Positions 16,751 through 25,548 of a stretch of DNA of 64,000 bases are shown here, in pieces. Under the pieces are notes generated by a model. The model was not told where the DNA came from. It saw only the letters and a list, made by a program, of their open reading frames with translations, and searched no databases. The stretch is taken from NCBI GenBank assembly GCA_017620635.1, contig JAGAUV010000043.1, forward strand, positions 1 to 64,000, given 5' to 3'. The first letter of the stretch is position 1. Every line of letters begins with the position of its first letter. Made by a program: the position numbers and the translations under genes. This stretch comes from Muribaculaceae bacterium. Lineage in GTDB: Bacteria; Bacteroidota; Bacteroidia; Bacteroidales; Muribaculaceae.

Positions 16751-18389
16751 TTTCGTTGCTGATTGTCGTTTTATCGGTCAGAGGGAAGTCGGCACCGCCC
16801 GTTTCGAGCTGGCGCAAGGCTTCGCTGACCACAGGATCTGTAGCGTTGATGACCTGGAAATAGCCGTCCATACCGACTATATCGCGAGCTATCAGCGCTT
16901 TTATCTGATTAACAATCAACTTGGCAGAAATGTTGATATAATACCACCGCGGAGCAATGCCGCCCTTATTGTTAGCGTAATTGACGAAAGACTGCAGCAA
17001 TACATTGTCGGCAGGCAGCTTGCGCAGCATTTCATCCACATTGCGGCTCTCGTTGAGGCTGTCGCGGTTGAGATCGGCGTACTCGTAGGCAAACTTGCGG
17101 AGCAATCCGGAGTTAGCCACCTTTATGTAATACGATGTCACGCCGGAGGTGTCGGAGGGTACGAAGATATCGGGAATTATGCCACCGCCGCCATATACGG
17201 GACGGCCCGACACGGTCTTGAATATGAGCGTGCTGTCGACCTTGACACTGTCGGCGGTAAAGATTTCGCCACGGTTGTAGCGGTCGAATATCTCGGTCTC
17301 GTACTCGCCTGTATGGCCCGGCTTGTAGGTCTTCTGTATGCAACGTCCCGAAGGGGTGTAGTAACGCTGCACCGTGAGGCGGAACTCGCTCGAGTCGGGC
17401 AACTCGAACGGACTCTGCACAAGGCCCTTGCCGAACGAGCGCCGGCCTATCACGAGTCCGCGGTCGTTGTCCTGTATGGCACCGGTAAAAATCTCGCTCG
17501 AGCTTGCCGAAAATTCATCGATAAGCAGCACAAGCTTTTCATTGGTAAATCCGCCAAGACCGTCGGAGACAAGCACACTCTGGTCGCGCGACGTGCGGCC
17601 CTTGGTCATCACTATCAGACGGTTAGGCTCGAGGAACTCGTTTGCCACCAGCACGGCCGGATTCATATATCCGCCGCCGTTGCCTCGGAGATCCACCACA
17701 TAGCTTCGGGCGCCTTCGTAGCGCAACTGGCCGAGCGTGGTAAGGAACTCGGGATATGTATTCTCAGAGAACTTGCCGAGACGTATATAGCCGACAGAAT
17801 CATTGAGCATATACGACGCATCGATAGGCGACACGGGCACCTCGGCGCGCACAATATCGAAGTAGACAAGGCCGGGTGCGTTATGCCTCTTCACGCCGAG
17901 ACAGACATGTGTATCCTTCTCTCCACGCAGTATGCTGAAGAGATGTTCCTCGTCGGCTTCGACTCCGGCGATGTTCTCGCCATCGACCTCTATCACTCTG
18001 TCGCCGGGCAACATGCCAGCCTCGTCGGCGCCACCGCCGTTTATCACTTCGAGCACATAGAGAGTGTCGTTGAGCATCTGGAACTGTATGCCTATGCCGT
18101 AGAAAGAGCCCTCGAGGTCGCGGTTGACAGCGACACGCTTGCTTGCCGGAATATACGACGAGTGCGGATCGAGATTCTGCAGCACCTCGGGGATTGTAAG
18201 CTCCACAAGGCTGTCGAAATCAACTTCATCGACATATCTCGACTCTATCACGTCGAATATCTCATTGAGCTTCTGACGCGCGCTGCTGTCGGGATGACGG
18301 CAGTCAAGAGCTCTGCCCATCCACAGGCCTGCGATAAGGAACACAGCTGCCACGACCGGCAGGAGAAGCATATATCTACGCTTATTCAT
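16743..18389 (-). CDS. S41-family C-terminal processing peptidase
   Basis: Periplasmic, membrane-anchored serine protease with PDZ domain. Signal anchor at about 6-27, the processing-peptidase lead (about 35-90), PDZ (about 95-180), and the S41 catalytic fold with Ser298 (S-A-S-S-S-E-I-F) and Lys321 (S-F-G-K-G). A C-terminal region beyond about 400 is common in Bacteroidota CtpA-like proteins. The start is the ATG at 18387-18389, which overlaps the dCMP deaminase stop (TGATG); a GTG one codon earlier is possible. Substrates unknown. Confidence 0.92.
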   Translation of the reverse strand: MNKRRYMLLLPVVAAVFLIAGLWMGRALDCRHPDSSARQKLNEIFDVIESRYVDEVDFDSLVELTIPEVLQNLDPHSSYIPASKRVAVNRDLEGSFYGIGIQFQMLNDTLYVLEVINGGGADEAGMLPGDRVIEVDGENIAGVEADEEHLFSILRGEKDTHVCLGVKRHNAPGLVYFDIVRAEVPVSPIDASYMLNDSVGYIRLGKFSENTYPEFLTTLGQLRYEGARSYVVDLRGNGGGYMNPAVLVANEFLEPNRLIVMTKGRTSRDQSVLVSDGLGGFTNEKLVLLIDEFSASSSEIFTGAIQDNDRGLVIGRRSFGKGLVQSPFELPDSSEFRLTVQRYYTPSGRCIQKTYKPGHTGEYETEIFDRYNRGEIFTADSVKVDSTLIFKTVSGRPVYGGGGIIPDIFVPSDTSGVTSYYIKVANSGLLRKFAYEYADLNRDSLNESRNVDEMLRKLPADNVLLQSFVNYANNKGGIAPRWYYINISAKLIVNQIKALIARDIVGMDGYFQVINATDPVVSEALRQLETGGADFPLTDKTTISNENE

Positions 18390-18826
18390 CACTCATTCAA
18401 ATCTTTAATATGGACACACTCCACTCCGGCACGGCGAAGGAGCTCGATACCGTCGCACAGACGGTACAAATCATTGAAAACAACCCGACGTATGCCGGCC
18501 TGTATTATAAGCTTGGCACACTCGAGGCATGGCGACGCGGTAACGTAGAGAGTAGAGCCCGACGACGAGTTGTTGCTGCGCGCCACCTTTGTAATAGCGT
18601 TTGCCTCGGCATGGAGGACATAAGGCTTGGTAACACCGTCAGCATCCTCACACACGTTTTCAAATCCCGAAGGCGTGCCGTTGTAACCGTCCGAGATTAT
18701 CATTTTGTCTTTTACCAGGATGGCACCGACCTTGCGGCGCTGGCAATATGAGTTCTCAGCCCATATTGTCGCCATGCGCAGATAGCGCCGGTCGAGAAGT
18801 TCCTGTTTATCGTTATTGTTGGTCAT
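18389..18826 (-). CDS. dCMP deaminase
   Basis: Zinc-dependent deaminase turning dCMP into dUMP for thymidylate synthesis. H-A-E (zinc ligand and general acid) and P-C-L-E-C (zinc ligands) give the cytidine/deoxycytidylate deaminase signature; G-Y-N-G-T-P-S-G is the conserved substrate loop of the dCMP group, which argues against ComE or a general cytidine deaminase. Length 145 aa. First gene of a three-gene unit with its own promoter and a leader of only about 10 bases. Confidence 0.9.
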   Translation of the reverse strand: MTNNNDKQELLDRRYLRMATIWAENSYCQRRKVGAILVKDKMIISDGYNGTPSGFENVCEDADGVTKPYVLHAEANAITKVARSNNSSSGSTLYVTASPCLECAKLIIQAGIRRVVFNDLYRLCDGIELLRRAGVECVHIKDLNE

Positions 18827-18842
18827 ACAAAGAAATGTCGCA

Positions 18843-18874
18843 CAAACATAGTAAATATATCTCGTAAATACAAA
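18843..18874 (-). promoter_or_regulatory. Promoter of the dCMP deaminase-S41-cyclo-ligase unit
   Basis: On the minus strand TTTG (18871-18874), 20-base spacer, TATGTTTG (18843-18850). Exact match to the consensus; start of transcription expected about 10 bases before the ATG. Confidence 0.7.
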
Positions 18875-18891
18875 TCGGACGCGTCACAGAT

Positions 18892-21387
18892 TCATAAAAG
18901 CAGAGCTATTCTGTATACCGCGAAAGCAAGAATCCATGCTATGGCGGTGCTGTACACTACCGAAAAAGCGGCGTAGCGCCACGAGCCTGTCTCGCGTGCG
19001 ATAGTCGTTATCGTGGCTATGCAGGGACAGTAGAGCAATATGAACACCATAAACGACAAGGCCACCGCCGGGGTAAAGTCGGGCTTGCCCGTGATAGGCG
19101 AGTCAGCCTGCAGACGAGCCCCGAGCCTCGTGTCCGACACCTCTTCGTCGTTCGTATAGAGCACTCCGAGAGTCGACACCACAATTTCCTTGGCCGGCAC
19201 TCCGGCCATAGCGGCCACGGTGGCGCGCCAGTTGAAACCGAGAGGCTCCATGACAGGATTGACCACCTTGCCTGTCATCTCGAGATATGAATCCTTGGAC
19301 GGATCGATGCTTCCGGTGGTCGAATGTATGTCGGTCGAGGGTACACCGTCATGGAGGGGGAAATAGTTGAGTGCCCATACGAGCACACTCGCAAACAATA
19401 TTATGCCGCCCATCTTCTTGAGATACTGCTGTCCTTTGCTCCACGTATGGTTGAGCGAGGCTTTGACTGTGGGGAGGCGGTAGGGAGGCAACTCCATGAC
19501 AAAGGGCGTCTCGTCCTTTTTGAAAAGGAAACGTCGGAGCATACGGGCCGTGATCACAGCCACCATAATGCCGCCGAAGTAAAGGCAGGCCATCACAAGG
19601 CCGCCGTTGCCGCTAAAGAATGTGCCGCAGAGGAGCACATAAATAGGCAGCCGGGCCGAGCACGACATAAACGGATTGATAAGTATCGTGATTATGCGGC
19701 TCGATTTGCTCTCGATGCTTCGCGATGCCAGTATGGCCGGCACATTACAGCCGAAGCCCATGACAAGCGGTATGAAGGACTTGCCGTGAAGGCCTATGCG
19801 GTGCATTACCTTGTCCATGATAAATGCTGCGCGCGCCATATAGCCCGAGTCCTCCATAAAGGATATGCAGAAGAAGAGTATCAATATATTGGGCAGGAAC
19901 ACTATCACGCCGCCGACACCGCCTATGATGCCGTCGGCGATAAGATCCTTGAGCGGACCGGCCGGCATGATACCGTGAACGAAGTCGGAAAGCCATGCCA
20001 CCGAATCCTCTATCCATTCCATAGGATACTGACCGATGGCGAATGTGGCCCAGAATATCAGCACCATTATAGCGATGAAAATAGGGAATCCGAGCCAGCG
20101 GTTGGTGGCGAGCTTGTCGAGCACAGCCGACGCACGGCCTTTCTGCCTGTGACCGGGCGTATATGTCTCGGCCAGGGCGCCGGCGACGAAGCCATATTTC
20201 TCGGCGGCTACTATCGACGATATGTCCTGGTCGTGAAGGCTCTCGATTTTGGCACGAAGTTTGTCACGTAAGAGTATTATCGGGTCGTCGGCACCGACAC
20301 GCAGATGCTGCCTCCAGCCGGCTTCGTGATCTTTGCCGCCGAAGAGACGCGCTTTCAGTCCGTGTCGTGTCTTGGACTTGTCGGCCGCGCTGTTGACAAC
20401 GGGAATCTCATCCTCTATCTCATGGTCGCCTTCCAGAAGCTTGATGGCCAGATAACGCGGCGAGAAATGCTTGAGCATCACAGGCGAGGCCTTGATAGCG
20501 TCGACAAGCTTACGCACGGCGCCCTCGATGTCGGCACCGAGATTGACGTGGATGTGGCGCACTGTCGTGTCGCGGCCCTCGTAGACAGCTATCACACGTT
20601 CGAAGAGCTCGCGTATGCCCTCGCCGGTTTTCGACACCACCGGCATCATAGGCACACCTATCATCTTGCCGAGCCCGTCGTAGTCGAGGCTTGCTCCGCT
20701 CGAGCGCAACTCGTCGTACATGTTGAGGGCTATTACCATAGGATAGTCCATGTCGATCAGCTCGGTGGTAAGGAAGAGGTTGCGCTCAAGGTTCGACGAG
20801 TCCACGACATTGAGTATCATATCGGGAGTGTTCTCGCGCAGATACTGGCGCACATAGAGCTCTTCGGGCGAATAACAGGTAAGCGAATATGTGCCGGGCA
20901 GGTCGACGATATTGATAGAATATCCGTCGAGCTCGAAGGTACGGTACTTGGCGTCGACTGTCACGCCCGAGTAATTGCCGACATGCTCGCGAGCCCCCGA
21001 GGCGGCATTGAATATGCTCGTCTTGCCGCAGTTGGGGTTGCCTATAAGGGCTACGTTGATGATATGACGCTGTCGGTCGAAAAGACGGTGGGCCTCGGTC
21101 TCGGCTATCTCGGGCGGCGGCGACATGAGCACTTCACGGCCTATCACGGCCGCTTCGGCGTCATCGATCGGCACTACCTCGATAAGATCGGCCTCGGAAC
21201 GGCGCAGCGATATCTCGTAGCCCAATATGGAATAATTGATGGGGTCTTTGAGCGGAGCGTGAAGCAATACTTTCACTGCATGACCCTTTACAAAGCCCAT
21301 CTCGATCGCGCGCTTGCGGAAAGCGCCGTGACCATGTATCTTGAGGACAATACCGGTCTCGCCGGTCTGTAGTTCCGACAATTTCAT
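18892..21387 (-). CDS. feoB: Ferrous iron transporter, FeoA-FeoB fusion
   Basis: Fe(II) uptake at the inner membrane. The N-terminal 75 residues are an SH3-like FeoA domain, followed by the FeoB G-domain with G1 G-N-P-N-C-G-K-T-S (116-124), G3 D-L-P-G-T and an N-M-Y-D G4-like motif. The C-terminal half holds the paired gate regions with multiple membrane helices (for example V-M-G-F-G-C-N-V-P-A and C-P-C-I-A-T-I near the pore). The fused form is common in Bacteroidota. The ATG overlaps the previous stop by 4 bases (ATGA). No Fur box was recognised nearby. Confidence 0.95.
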   Translation of the reverse strand: MKLSELQTGETGIVLKIHGHGAFRKRAIEMGFVKGHAVKVLLHAPLKDPINYSILGYEISLRRSEADLIEVVPIDDAEAAVIGREVLMSPPPEIAETEAHRLFDRQRHIINVALIGNPNCGKTSIFNAASGAREHVGNYSGVTVDAKYRTFELDGYSINIVDLPGTYSLTCYSPEELYVRQYLRENTPDMILNVVDSSNLERNLFLTTELIDMDYPMVIALNMYDELRSSGASLDYDGLGKMIGVPMMPVVSKTGEGIRELFERVIAVYEGRDTTVRHIHVNLGADIEGAVRKLVDAIKASPVMLKHFSPRYLAIKLLEGDHEIEDEIPVVNSAADKSKTRHGLKARLFGGKDHEAGWRQHLRVGADDPIILLRDKLRAKIESLHDQDISSIVAAEKYGFVAGALAETYTPGHRQKGRASAVLDKLATNRWLGFPIFIAIMVLIFWATFAIGQYPMEWIEDSVAWLSDFVHGIMPAGPLKDLIADGIIGGVGGVIVFLPNILILFFCISFMEDSGYMARAAFIMDKVMHRIGLHGKSFIPLVMGFGCNVPAILASRSIESKSSRIITILINPFMSCSARLPIYVLLCGTFFSGNGGLVMACLYFGGIMVAVITARMLRRFLFKKDETPFVMELPPYRLPTVKASLNHTWSKGQQYLKKMGGIILFASVLVWALNYFPLHDGVPSTDIHSTTGSIDPSKDSYLEMTGKVVNPVMEPLGFNWRATVAAMAGVPAKEIVVSTLGVLYTNDEEVSDTRLGARLQADSPITGKPDFTPAVALSFMVFILLYCPCIATITTIARETGSWRYAAFSVVYSTAIAWILAFAVYRIALLL

Positions 21388-21920
21388 TTTCCGACAGCAT
21401 TAAGTGTTCTGACAGTCGCGTCTATGGTCCGGCTCACGTTCTTACGGAAATGTTCGGTTCCTGTATGTGTGTCACGCACAAGAGCGTCGAGTCTTTTGAG
21501 GGCAGTCGACAGCATTCCGCATTTGTTAGCCCAGACGATATAATCCGCAACGAGTTTGTAAGTACCGTTGAAAAGCGACGCCGGGTAATAGAGATAGGCT
21601 TCCGTACTGACGAGCAGCGATATAGAGCCCATCATGAGCTTGTCGATATACTCCGGCGTGAGACCGTAGGCCTGTCCCTGTCTTATAAAGCCTCGTATCA
21701 CACTGATACGACCTTTCGACAGGGTGCCTCGCCTGACACGTTTGAGTTCCTTGAAGATTGCTTCAAATTTCTCTTTGAGGAATGCTTCCGGGTCAGGATT
21801 GATAAAGAACTCAAGATAAGCCTTGGCCTCCTTCGACACCCCGTAGATATTGAGAATTATCTCGGAGAGCTGTTCGGCGCTAAAGCCTTTGAGTTCCTTT
21901 TTCAGTTCGGTCTTGCTCAC
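21384..21920 (-). CDS. DUF6155-like protein of unknown function
   Basis: 178 residues, mostly alpha-helical and basic, without signal peptide or membrane segment, so cytoplasmic. N-terminus S-K-T-E-L-K-K-E-L-K is followed by a helical body; I recognise it as resembling the DUF6155 family, but from memory. The GTG start at 21918-21920 has an AAAGGAC sequence just ahead, a plausible Shine-Dalgarno, and no ATG lies nearby in frame. It is coupled to feoB by ATGA overlap, which suggests a function tied to iron or to FeoB expression, unproven. Confidence 0.75.
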   Translation of the reverse strand: MSKTELKKELKGFSAEQLSEIILNIYGVSKEAKAYLEFFINPDPEAFLKEKFEAIFKELKRVRRGTLSKGRISVIRGFIRQGQAYGLTPEYIDKLMMGSISLLVSTEAYLYYPASLFNGTYKLVADYIVWANKCGMLSTALKRLDALVRDTHTGTEHFRKNVSRTIDATVRTLNAVGK

Positions 21921-21939
21921 GTCCTTTCAACAGTCATTT

Positions 21940-21960
21940 TACCGGCAGGATACGCCGGTA
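21940..21960. terminator. Perfect 7-bp hairpin after the S9 peptidase gene
   Basis: TACCGGC, seven-base loop, GCCGGTA. It lies between the S9 peptidase stop and the DUF6155-like GTG. On the minus strand it is not followed by a T-run, so it may be a weak terminator, an RNA-processing site, or a binding site. Confidence 0.4.
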
Positions 21961-21968
21961 ATATCGAA

Positions 21969-24032
21969 TTATTTAAGCCACTTGTCGAACCAGCGGAAGA
22001 ACAGGCGCTGCCACAGTACGGCATTCTGAGGCTTTAGAATCCAGTGGTTTTCGTCGGGATATATAACCATTTCGGCCGGTATGCCACGCAGCTTGGCGGC
22101 ATTGAAGGCCGACATACCCTGGCTGGCGAGGATGCGGTAGTCGTATTCGCCGTGAGATATCATGATAGGAGTATCCCAGCGGTCGACGAAACGGTGCGGC
22201 GAGTTGGCGAATGTGCGCTGAGCCACGGCATTATCCTTCTCCCAGAAGGCACCGCCCATATCCCAGTTGGCAAACCACATCTCTTCGGTCTCGACATACT
22301 GCTGCTCGATGTTGAAGATACCTGCATGGGCAAGGAAGGCTGCAAAACGGCCTTCGTGATTGCCGGCGAGAAAGTAAACAGAGAAGCCGCCGTAGCTTGC
22401 GCCTGTACAGCCTATATGTTTGGCGTCGATCCAGGGCTCTTTCTTGACATCGTCGACAGCCGACAGATAGTCGCGCATGTTCTGGCCGGGATAATCCTTG
22501 GATATCTGGGCGTTCCACTCGGTGCCGAAGCCGGGAAGACCACGGCGGTTAGGCGCGATGACAACATATCCGTTGGCGGCCATGAGGGCGAGGTTCCAGC
22601 GATAGCTCCAGAACTGACTTACAGCAGACTGCGGGCCGCCCTGGCAATACAGAATGGCAGGATATTTTTTAGAGGCATCGAAATTCTGGGGCTTGAGCAC
22701 CCACACGAGCATCTGCTTGCCGTCGGTGGTTTCGACCATACGGCGCTCCACTGTAGGCATGGTAATCTGAGCGAAGATATCGTCGTTGACGCCTGTCAGC
22801 TGTTTAAGCTCGTTCTTTTTCTTGCCCTGGGTTACAAGCACGAGCTCGTTAGGGCGAAGCATGGAATGGCGCATAGTTACCACGGAGCCATTTCCTGCCG
22901 GAGCAAGGCCCTGATAGTCATACTCTCCCTGAGCAACGACACTGACCGTACCGTCGAGCATGATATTGAACATCGGCTTGACGCCATCGCGGTAGGCGAG
23001 GAAATAGATCGAGCGGCTGTCGGGATTCCATGCTATCTCATCTACGGTATAGTCCCAGTCGGCAGTCAGGTCGGTCTTGTTGCCCGTCGCCATCTCCATG
23101 ACCATGATACGGTTTTTGTCGCTTTCATATCCGTCATGCTCCATGCTGAGCCATGCCAGATAGTTACCGTCGGGCGAGAACACAGGAGCCGTGTCGTAGC
23201 CCATCATGCCTTCGGTAAGGTTACGGGTAGAGCCGCTTGCGAGCTCGTAGAGGTAGAGGTCGGAGTTGGTGGAGACGGCATACTCGAGTCCTGTCTTTTT
23301 GCGCGACACATACACAAGGCTCTTGCTGTCCTTGCTCCAGGCGAAAGACTCAATGCCGCCGAAAGGCTTCATGGGAGCCTCGAAAGGCTCGTCGGCCATG
23401 ATATCCTTTACGTCCGACACCTTGCCGTCCTTAAATTCGCCGACAAAAGGATGAGGTATTTCAGTTACCCATTCATCCCAGTGCTTGTACATCAGGTCGT
23501 CGATGACACGGCCTGTCGCCTTGGGTAGATCGGGGTATAATTCGTCGGCCTTTCGTGCGTATTTTACATTTCCTATCAGCACCACCTTGGTCTGGTCGGG
23601 CGAGAGGAGGAAACCGCCGATACCGCCTTCGTGGGCCGAGGCCTGCACACGGTCGCTGCCGTCGGGCGCCATGGTCCACATCTGAGGTTTGCCGTCAGAG
23701 TCGGGGTACATGAAAGCTATGCGGCGTCCGCCATCGATCCACACTGCCGAATTTTCGCTCTTGGGAGTATCGGTAATCTTTACCGGCACAGCGTTTTTGT
23801 GAGTGAGCGACAATTTGTAGAGATCGTTATTTGAACTGTTCTCGGCGAGATTCTCGTAAGCTATACCGAAGAGCACCGTTTTGCCGTCGGGCGACACACA
23901 CGGGTCGCTGACACGCCCGAGCGCGCCAAGGGCCTCTATGCTGAAGGTTCCGTCAGGGCTGGTAAATTTCTCAGCGGCTGTGGCTCCCGCTGCAAGCAAA
24001 AGTGCTCCTGCTGTCATCGCAAGTTTCTGCAT
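21969..24032 (-). CDS. S9-family (prolyl oligopeptidase-like) secreted peptidase
   Basis: Periplasmic serine peptidase, DPP/acylaminoacyl-peptidase type. A signal peptide (M-Q-K-L-A-M-T-A-G-A-L-L-L-A-A-G-A-T-A-A) marks the ATG at 24030-24032 as start (687 aa); the frame stays open 33 codons further. An N-terminal beta-propeller with WD40/TolB-like repeats (S-P-D-G-K, S-P-D-G-N) spans about 30-400, then an alpha/beta hydrolase domain with Ser in G-A-S-Y-G-G, Asp in G-E-Y-D-Y, and His in D-E-N-H-W. It is likely to cleave peptides in the periplasm; specificity not inferred. Confidence 0.92.
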   Translation of the reverse strand: MQKLAMTAGALLLAAGATAAEKFTSPDGTFSIEALGALGRVSDPCVSPDGKTVLFGIAYENLAENSSNNDLYKLSLTHKNAVPVKITDTPKSENSAVWIDGGRRIAFMYPDSDGKPQMWTMAPDGSDRVQASAHEGGIGGFLLSPDQTKVVLIGNVKYARKADELYPDLPKATGRVIDDLMYKHWDEWVTEIPHPFVGEFKDGKVSDVKDIMADEPFEAPMKPFGGIESFAWSKDSKSLVYVSRKKTGLEYAVSTNSDLYLYELASGSTRNLTEGMMGYDTAPVFSPDGNYLAWLSMEHDGYESDKNRIMVMEMATGNKTDLTADWDYTVDEIAWNPDSRSIYFLAYRDGVKPMFNIMLDGTVSVVAQGEYDYQGLAPAGNGSVVTMRHSMLRPNELVLVTQGKKKNELKQLTGVNDDIFAQITMPTVERRMVETTDGKQMLVWVLKPQNFDASKKYPAILYCQGGPQSAVSQFWSYRWNLALMAANGYVVIAPNRRGLPGFGTEWNAQISKDYPGQNMRDYLSAVDDVKKEPWIDAKHIGCTGASYGGFSVYFLAGNHEGRFAAFLAHAGIFNIEQQYVETEEMWFANWDMGGAFWEKDNAVAQRTFANSPHRFVDRWDTPIMISHGEYDYRILASQGMSAFNAAKLRGIPAEMVIYPDENHWILKPQNAVLWQRLFFRWFDKWLK

Positions 24033-24058
24033 AATAAGTCTTATTTGTTTTATGACCG

Positions 24059-24066
24059 CAAAATTA
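24059..24066 (-). promoter_or_regulatory. Likely -7 element for the S9 peptidase gene
   Basis: TAATTTTG on the minus strand, about 27 bases before the ATG. I see no good TTTG at the expected distance upstream, so the match is partial. Confidence 0.45.
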
Positions 24067-24152
24067 CGCAATTTTTGACTTACGTTAATGTTTAATTCGT
24101 TTTTAATGTGGTAAAAATTATTAAAGAGCATCTATAAGTCGCAAAATTCTTT

Positions 24153-24160
24153 TAACTTTG
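24153..24160 (+). promoter_or_regulatory. Likely -7 element for the surA-like operon
   Basis: TAACTTTG followed by C, 27 bases before the ATG at 24188. The -33 box is not clear. It diverges from the S9 peptidase promoter. Confidence 0.5.
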
Positions 24161-24187
24161 CACTTGCATATATTGAAGTGCTTACAA

Positions 24188-25543
24188 ATGAATACGAAAT
24201 TACTCCTTTGCGGTATCGCATTGTGCGCCGCATCAAGCCTTTTCGCACAGTCAGGCAACAACGTTATCGATGAAGTGGCCTGGATGATAGGCGATGAGCC
24301 AATATACAAATCAGAAATCGAGCAGGCCTACCTCGACATGCAGAACGACCGTCTGCCTGTGTCGGGCGACCCCTACTGCACCATACCCGAGCAGATGGCC
24401 GTAGAGCGTCTTTTCTTGCATCAGGCTGATATAGACACTGTTGTGATACAGGAATCGATGGTACAGATGCAGGTCGACGCCCAGATGAACTTCCTCATTA
24501 CCAACCTCGGCAGCCGCGAGAAAGTGGAACAGTACTTCCGCAAGGCTTTCCCCGATATCCGCGAGTACTACGCCACCAATATGCGCAACCGCGCCCGTGT
24601 GCAGCAGGTACGCAGCAATCTTACCAAAGACCTCAAGGTAACTCCGGGCGACGTCCGCAGATATTTCAACGAACTGCCCAAAGACAGCATACCCTTCATG
24701 CCTCTTCAGGTCGAGGTGCAGATACTCACGCTCAACCCAGTCATACCCCAGCAGGAAATCGACGACGTGAAATCACGTCTGCGTGAGTACGCCGACCGTG
24801 TCAACAAAGGCGAAAGCGAGTTTTCAACCCTCGCCATCCTCTACTCCGAGGCTCCCGAAGGTATACGCGGCGGCGAAATCGGCTTCATGGGCCGCGGACA
24901 GCTTGTGCCCGAGTATGCAGCCGTGGCGTTCAACCTCAACGACCCCAAGAAGGTATCGAAAATAGTCGAGACCGAATATGGCTACCACATCATACAGCTT
25001 ATCGAGAAACGTGGCGACCGTATAAACACGCGCCACATACTGCTCCGCCCCAAAGTGTCGCAGAAAGATAAGGACGACGCCATCGCTCGCCTCGACTCGG
25101 TACGCACCGACATCGTTGACAACAAAGCGTTTACATTCGACGATGCCGTATATTACGTCTCGCAGGACAAAGACACCCGAATGAGCAAGGGTGTGATGGT
25201 CAACAGCGAAAACGGCACCACCCGGTTCGAAATGTCGCAGCTGCCACAGGAGATAGCCAAGGTCGTTGCCGACATGCAGCCCGGCGAGATTTCGAAGCCC
25301 TTCGTAATGCGCAGCCCCAAGAGCGACCGCGAGATAGTGGCTATCGTAAAACTGACCTCTCGTCTCGACGCGCATCAGGCCAACCTCGGCGACGACTACC
25401 AGACTATCAAAAGCATGTATGAGAACGCTCGCAGCGAAGAGATCGTCAACGAATGGCTTGAGAAGAAGATCAAAGACACTTACGTACGTATCGAAGACGG
25501 TTGGCGAGGCTGTGATTTCCAGCACAAAGGTTGGATCAAGTGA
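24188..25543 (+). CDS. SurA-like periplasmic peptidyl-prolyl isomerase/chaperone
   Basis: Folding factor for outer-membrane proteins. The signal peptide M-N-T-K-L-L-L-C-G-I-A-L-C-A-A-S-S-L-F-A fixes the ATG at 24188 (451 aa); a TTG ten codons earlier is not needed. A SurA N-domain-like segment (about 20-165) is followed by two PpiC rotamase domains: about 170-275 (G-G-E-I-G-F-M-G-R-G, the parvulin loop, and G-Y-H-I-I-Q-L) and about 278-400 (T-R-H-I-L-L opens it). It ends 5 bases before an OstA-like gene, so both likely serve outer-membrane assembly. Confidence 0.88.
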   Translation: MNTKLLLCGIALCAASSLFAQSGNNVIDEVAWMIGDEPIYKSEIEQAYLDMQNDRLPVSGDPYCTIPEQMAVERLFLHQADIDTVVIQESMVQMQVDAQMNFLITNLGSREKVEQYFRKAFPDIREYYATNMRNRARVQQVRSNLTKDLKVTPGDVRRYFNELPKDSIPFMPLQVEVQILTLNPVIPQQEIDDVKSRLREYADRVNKGESEFSTLAILYSEAPEGIRGGEIGFMGRGQLVPEYAAVAFNLNDPKKVSKIVETEYGYHIIQLIEKRGDRINTRHILLRPKVSQKDKDDAIARLDSVRTDIVDNKAFTFDDAVYYVSQDKDTRMSKGVMVNSENGTTRFEMSQLPQEIAKVVADMQPGEISKPFVMRSPKSDREIVAIVKLTSRLDAHQANLGDDYQTIKSMYENARSEEIVNEWLEKKIKDTYVRIEDGWRGCDFQHKGWIK

Positions 25544-25548
25544 TCTGA

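Noticed and set aside
16734..18548. Plus-strand open frame of 604 codons opposite the S41 protease
   Set aside because: It is antisense to a gene with intact catalytic motifs and has no recognisable domain; shadow frame.
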